From positions 1-64,000 of the forward strand of contig JAEZCV010000141.1 in assembly GCA_023429985.1 (NCBI GenBank): a DNA stretch of 64,000 nucleotides. The letters run 5' to 3'. The stretch is from Bacteroidota bacterium. Lineage in GTDB: Bacteria; Bacteroidota; Bacteroidia; Chitinophagales; Chitinophagaceae. Shown piece by piece: positions 61,865 through 64,000 of this stretch. The notes under the pieces were generated by a model. That model was not told the origin of the DNA and searched no databases. It saw only the letters and a program-made list of their open reading frames with translations. Both the position numbers and the translations under genes were made by a program. Numbering within the stretch: position 1 is the stretch's first letter; each line of letters opens with the position of its first letter.

Positions 61865-62314
61865 ATGCCAAACAACCATTATAAAAAAGGAGAATTATAC
61901 AGCTTTATTACAGGTAAGGCTTCCATAGCCATTGCCCGCAGGTTGCAGAAGAAATTCAATGCTTCCAGTATCAATCTTACCATAGAACAATGGAGTGTTC
62001 TTTATCATTTATGGAAGCAGGATGGCGCCAGTCAGCAGGAATTATGCAATGCAAGTTTTCGCGATAAGCCCAGCATCACCAGGCTGGTGGACAACCTGGA
62101 AAAATTACAGCTTGTAAAAAGAGTATCTGATGAAAAAGACCGACGTATCAATAAAATATTTCTGACCAGGCAGGCGCAGGATCTGGAGGAAGAAACCATG
62201 AGACTTGCAGAAGAGACTTTGAACGAGGCGCTTGAAGGCGTTCCTGCCGACCAGGTGGAACTTTGTAAATCTGTTCTCCAAAGAGTATATGATAACCTTA
62301 ATGGCTCAAATTAA
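61865..62314 (+). CDS. MarR family transcriptional regulator
   Basis: A 149-residue winged-helix regulator with the HTH region INLTIEQWSVLYHLWKQDGA, the recognition helix phrase FRDKPSITRLVDNLEKLQLV, and the wing SDEKDRRINKIFLTRQ carrying the MarR D-x-R motif (DRR). It starts a two-gene unit: the acyl-CoA dehydrogenase ATG is 19 bases downstream, so it probably controls fatty-acid or acyl-CoA breakdown in response to an acyl ligand. The inverted repeat before its own start supports autoregulation. Confidence 0.9.
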   Translation: MPNNHYKKGELYSFITGKASIAIARRLQKKFNASSINLTIEQWSVLYHLWKQDGASQQELCNASFRDKPSITRLVDNLEKLQLVKRVSDEKDRRINKIFLTRQAQDLEEETMRLAEETLNEALEGVPADQVELCKSVLQRVYDNLNGSN

Positions 62315-62333
62315 AAACCTAAAAATGTAAATA

Positions 62334-64000
62334 ATGGAAACCCAGGTAAATCAATCATTAAAAGGTGGCGAATGGCTGGTTAAAGAATCAGCTCCTGAGA
62401 AAACATTCATTCCCGAAGATTTTTCCGAAGAGCAGAAAATGATCAGGGACATGTGTAACCAGTACCTGGATGCTGAAGTTATGCCCATACTCGACCGCAT
62501 TGATAAAATGGAGCCGGGTTTAATGAAATCGCTGGTTCAAAAGGCGGGAGAGCAGGGTTTGCTGGCCACTTCATTTCCGGAAGAATTTGGGGGATTGGGA
62601 AAAGATTTTATTACATCCACCATTATCAATGAATATTTGGGCGCCGGGCATTCGTTTTCTGTTGCCATTTCTGCACATACAGGAATTGGTACCCTTCCCA
62701 TTTTGTATTTCGGAACAGAAGAACAAAAACAGAAATACATTCCCAATTTAATAAATGGAACCTGGACAGGGGCTTATGGATTAACGGAGCCGGATAGTGG
62801 CAGTGATGCACTTGGTGCCAAATCCACCGCAAGATTAAGTGCAGATGGAAGCCATTATTTGTTGAACGGACAAAAATGCTGGATCACTAATGGTGGTTTT
62901 GCAGATGTTTATACCGTGTTTGCAAAAGTGGAAGGCGAAAATCTTCCCAACGGCCAGTCGGGATTTACGGCATTTATAGTTGAAAGAGGATTTGAAGGAT
63001 TTACCCAGGGCCCTGAAGAAGATAAAATGGGCATTAAAGGTTCTTCAACCGTGCAATTATATTTCCAGGACTGCAAGGTGCCGGCTGCAAATGTTTTGGG
63101 TGAAGTAGGTAAAGGCCATAAGATCGCTTTCAACATACTTAATATCGGAAGACTGAAACTTTGTGCCGCAGCATTGGGTGGTGCCAAGCGAGCCATTACA
63201 ACATCTGTTGAATATGCCATTACGCGCGAACAGTTTAAAACTGCCATTGCAAATTTCGGTGCCATTAAACATAAACTTGCCGAAATGGCCATTCAGGCTT
63301 TTGCAAGTGAAAGTGCCTTATACCGCACGGCAAAAATGATTGATGATAAGGAGCATGAATTGTTAGCGTCCGGCAAACCATTTAATGAAGCCTTGTTGGG
63401 TGCTGCCGAAGAATTTGCAATTGAGTGTGCCATACTAAAAGTTCATGGTAGTGAAATGCTTGATTTTATTGTTGACGAAGGTGTGCAGATTCATGGCGGC
63501 AATGGCTATAGTGCAGAATATAATATTTCAAGAGCATACCGCGACAGTCGTATTAACCGTATTTATGAGGGAACAAATGAGATCAACCGGCTGCTTACTG
63601 TTGACATGACATTGAAGCGTGCCATGCAGGGCAGATTGAATATTATGGGTCCTGCAATGAAAGTATCGCAGGAGTTAATGAGTATTCCTGACTTTGGAGA
63701 TTCGGAAACGTCTGAATTTTCAGAAGCGGTAAAGCTGGTGAATGGGTTTAAGAAAGCTGTTTTGCTTACGGCCGGTGCTGCCGCTCAAAAATTAATGATG
63801 CAGCTGGAGCATGAGCAGGAAATACTGATGTCTGTTGCCGATATGGCCATTGATACATATATAGCCGAAAGTTTATTGTTAAGGGTTATGAAACTTGCAG
63901 GAAATGGAAATGATGGATTAATGAAGGATATTCTTGAAGTTTACCTGAACGATGCTGCCGACAGGATACATAAGAACGGCAGGGATGCTATAAACGCATT
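62334..64000 (+). CDS. acyl-CoA dehydrogenase family protein (cut by window edge)
   Basis: 555 codons of an acyl-CoA dehydrogenase that continue past the right edge. It starts METQVNQSLKGGEWLVKES (ATG 62334). The N-terminal helical, middle beta and C-terminal domains are visible: YGLTEPDSGSDALGAKS, CWITNGGFADVYTVF, KMGIKGSSTVQLYFQDC, VQIHGGNGYSAEYNISRAYRDSR and the catalytic glutamate in RIYEGTNEINR. The region after residue 430 (about 125 residues so far) is an extra C-terminal extension as in the very-long-chain type. It oxidises fatty acyl-CoA in beta-oxidation and follows the MarR gene closely. Confidence 0.92.
   Translation, partial: METQVNQSLKGGEWLVKESAPEKTFIPEDFSEEQKMIRDMCNQYLDAEVMPILDRIDKMEPGLMKSLVQKAGEQGLLATSFPEEFGGLGKDFITSTIINEYLGAGHSFSVAISAHTGIGTLPILYFGTEEQKQKYIPNLINGTWTGAYGLTEPDSGSDALGAKSTARLSADGSHYLLNGQKCWITNGGFADVYTVFAKVEGENLPNGQSGFTAFIVERGFEGFTQGPEEDKMGIKGSSTVQLYFQDCKVPAANVLGEVGKGHKIAFNILNIGRLKLCAAALGGAKRAITTSVEYAITREQFKTAIANFGAIKHKLAEMAIQAFASESALYRTAKMIDDKEHELLASGKPFNEALLGAAEEFAIECAILKVHGSEMLDFIVDEGVQIHGGNGYSAEYNISRAYRDSRINRIYEGTNEINRLLTVDMTLKRAMQGRLNIMGPAMKVSQELMSIPDFGDSETSEFSEAVKLVNGFKKAVLLTAGAAAQKLMMQLEHEQEILMSVADMAIDTYIAESLLLRVMKLAGNGNDGLMKDILEVYLNDAADRIHKNGRDAINA

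Overview
The window looks like chromosomal DNA from a member of the Bacteroidota, most probably a Chitinophagaceae-like lineage. The evidence is an AT-rich composition, few Shine-Dalgarno sites, several upstream matches to the Bacteroidota -7 box TAnnTTTG, many lipoproteins with a short lipobox, a TonB-dependent receptor with an N-terminal carboxypeptidase-regulatory-like domain, LytS/LytTR signalling, and housekeeping genes (typA, rpoN, ctaA, rnhB) of Bacteroidota type. No phage, insertion sequence, CRISPR array or rRNA gene is visible. Both edges cut through genes: an S9 peptidase on the left and an acyl-CoA dehydrogenase on the right.

Layout. 1-5.6 kb: S9 peptidase start, a gene-free block packed with heptamer repeats, REP-like palindromes and a long nested hairpin, then a small holin-like protein, an amidase lipoprotein, a GHL10 glycosidase-like lipoprotein and a zone of gene remnants. 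5.6-12.6 kb: an OmpA-like/PRC-barrel pair, beta-barrel proteins, DUF2752 and TM2 membrane proteins, a secreted nuclease, and a two-domain LigD. 12.7-17 kb: a LytTR regulator and sensor kinase beside a TonB-dependent receptor. 18.2-26.4 kb: a three-gene trehalose/glycogen operon (treX, treZ and a treY-malQ fusion). 26.5-39 kb: SMUG2-type glycosylase, AI-2E transporter, L,D-transpeptidase, PAP2-like protein, rpoN, DegT aminotransferase, an AhpC/AhpD pair, a second GHL10 protein, MarR, M48 protease and typA. 39-50 kb: lipid kinase, patatin, heme A synthase, RNase HII, a YciO-like protein, a ferredoxin oxidoreductase beta subunit, a diheme cytochrome and asparagine synthetase. 50.6-64 kb: a trans-sulfuration enzyme, an FAD-Rieske protein, a possible tRNA-like RNA, an Lrp regulator in line with flippase, Wzz-like and O-antigen-ligase genes, a GT2-permease pair, and MarR with acyl-CoA dehydrogenase.

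How the genes work together. The clearest pathway is the trehalose operon: TreX debranches glycogen, TreY and TreZ convert the linear chains to trehalose, and the fused MalQ domain can rework the leftover short maltodextrins. AhpC with AhpD forms a peroxide-reducing pair. The Lrp-flippase-Wzz-ligase cluster looks like the export end of a surface polysaccharide pathway.

Items most worth a second look: the TreY-MalQ fusion; a candidate structured RNA at 55115-55236 with tRNA-like ends, its own promoter-like and terminator-like signals, and a neighbouring heptamer array related to one 55 kb away; an in-frame TGA plus two unexpected glycines in the conserved N-terminus of typA; and an unusual number of convergent gene pairs whose stop codons abut or overlap.
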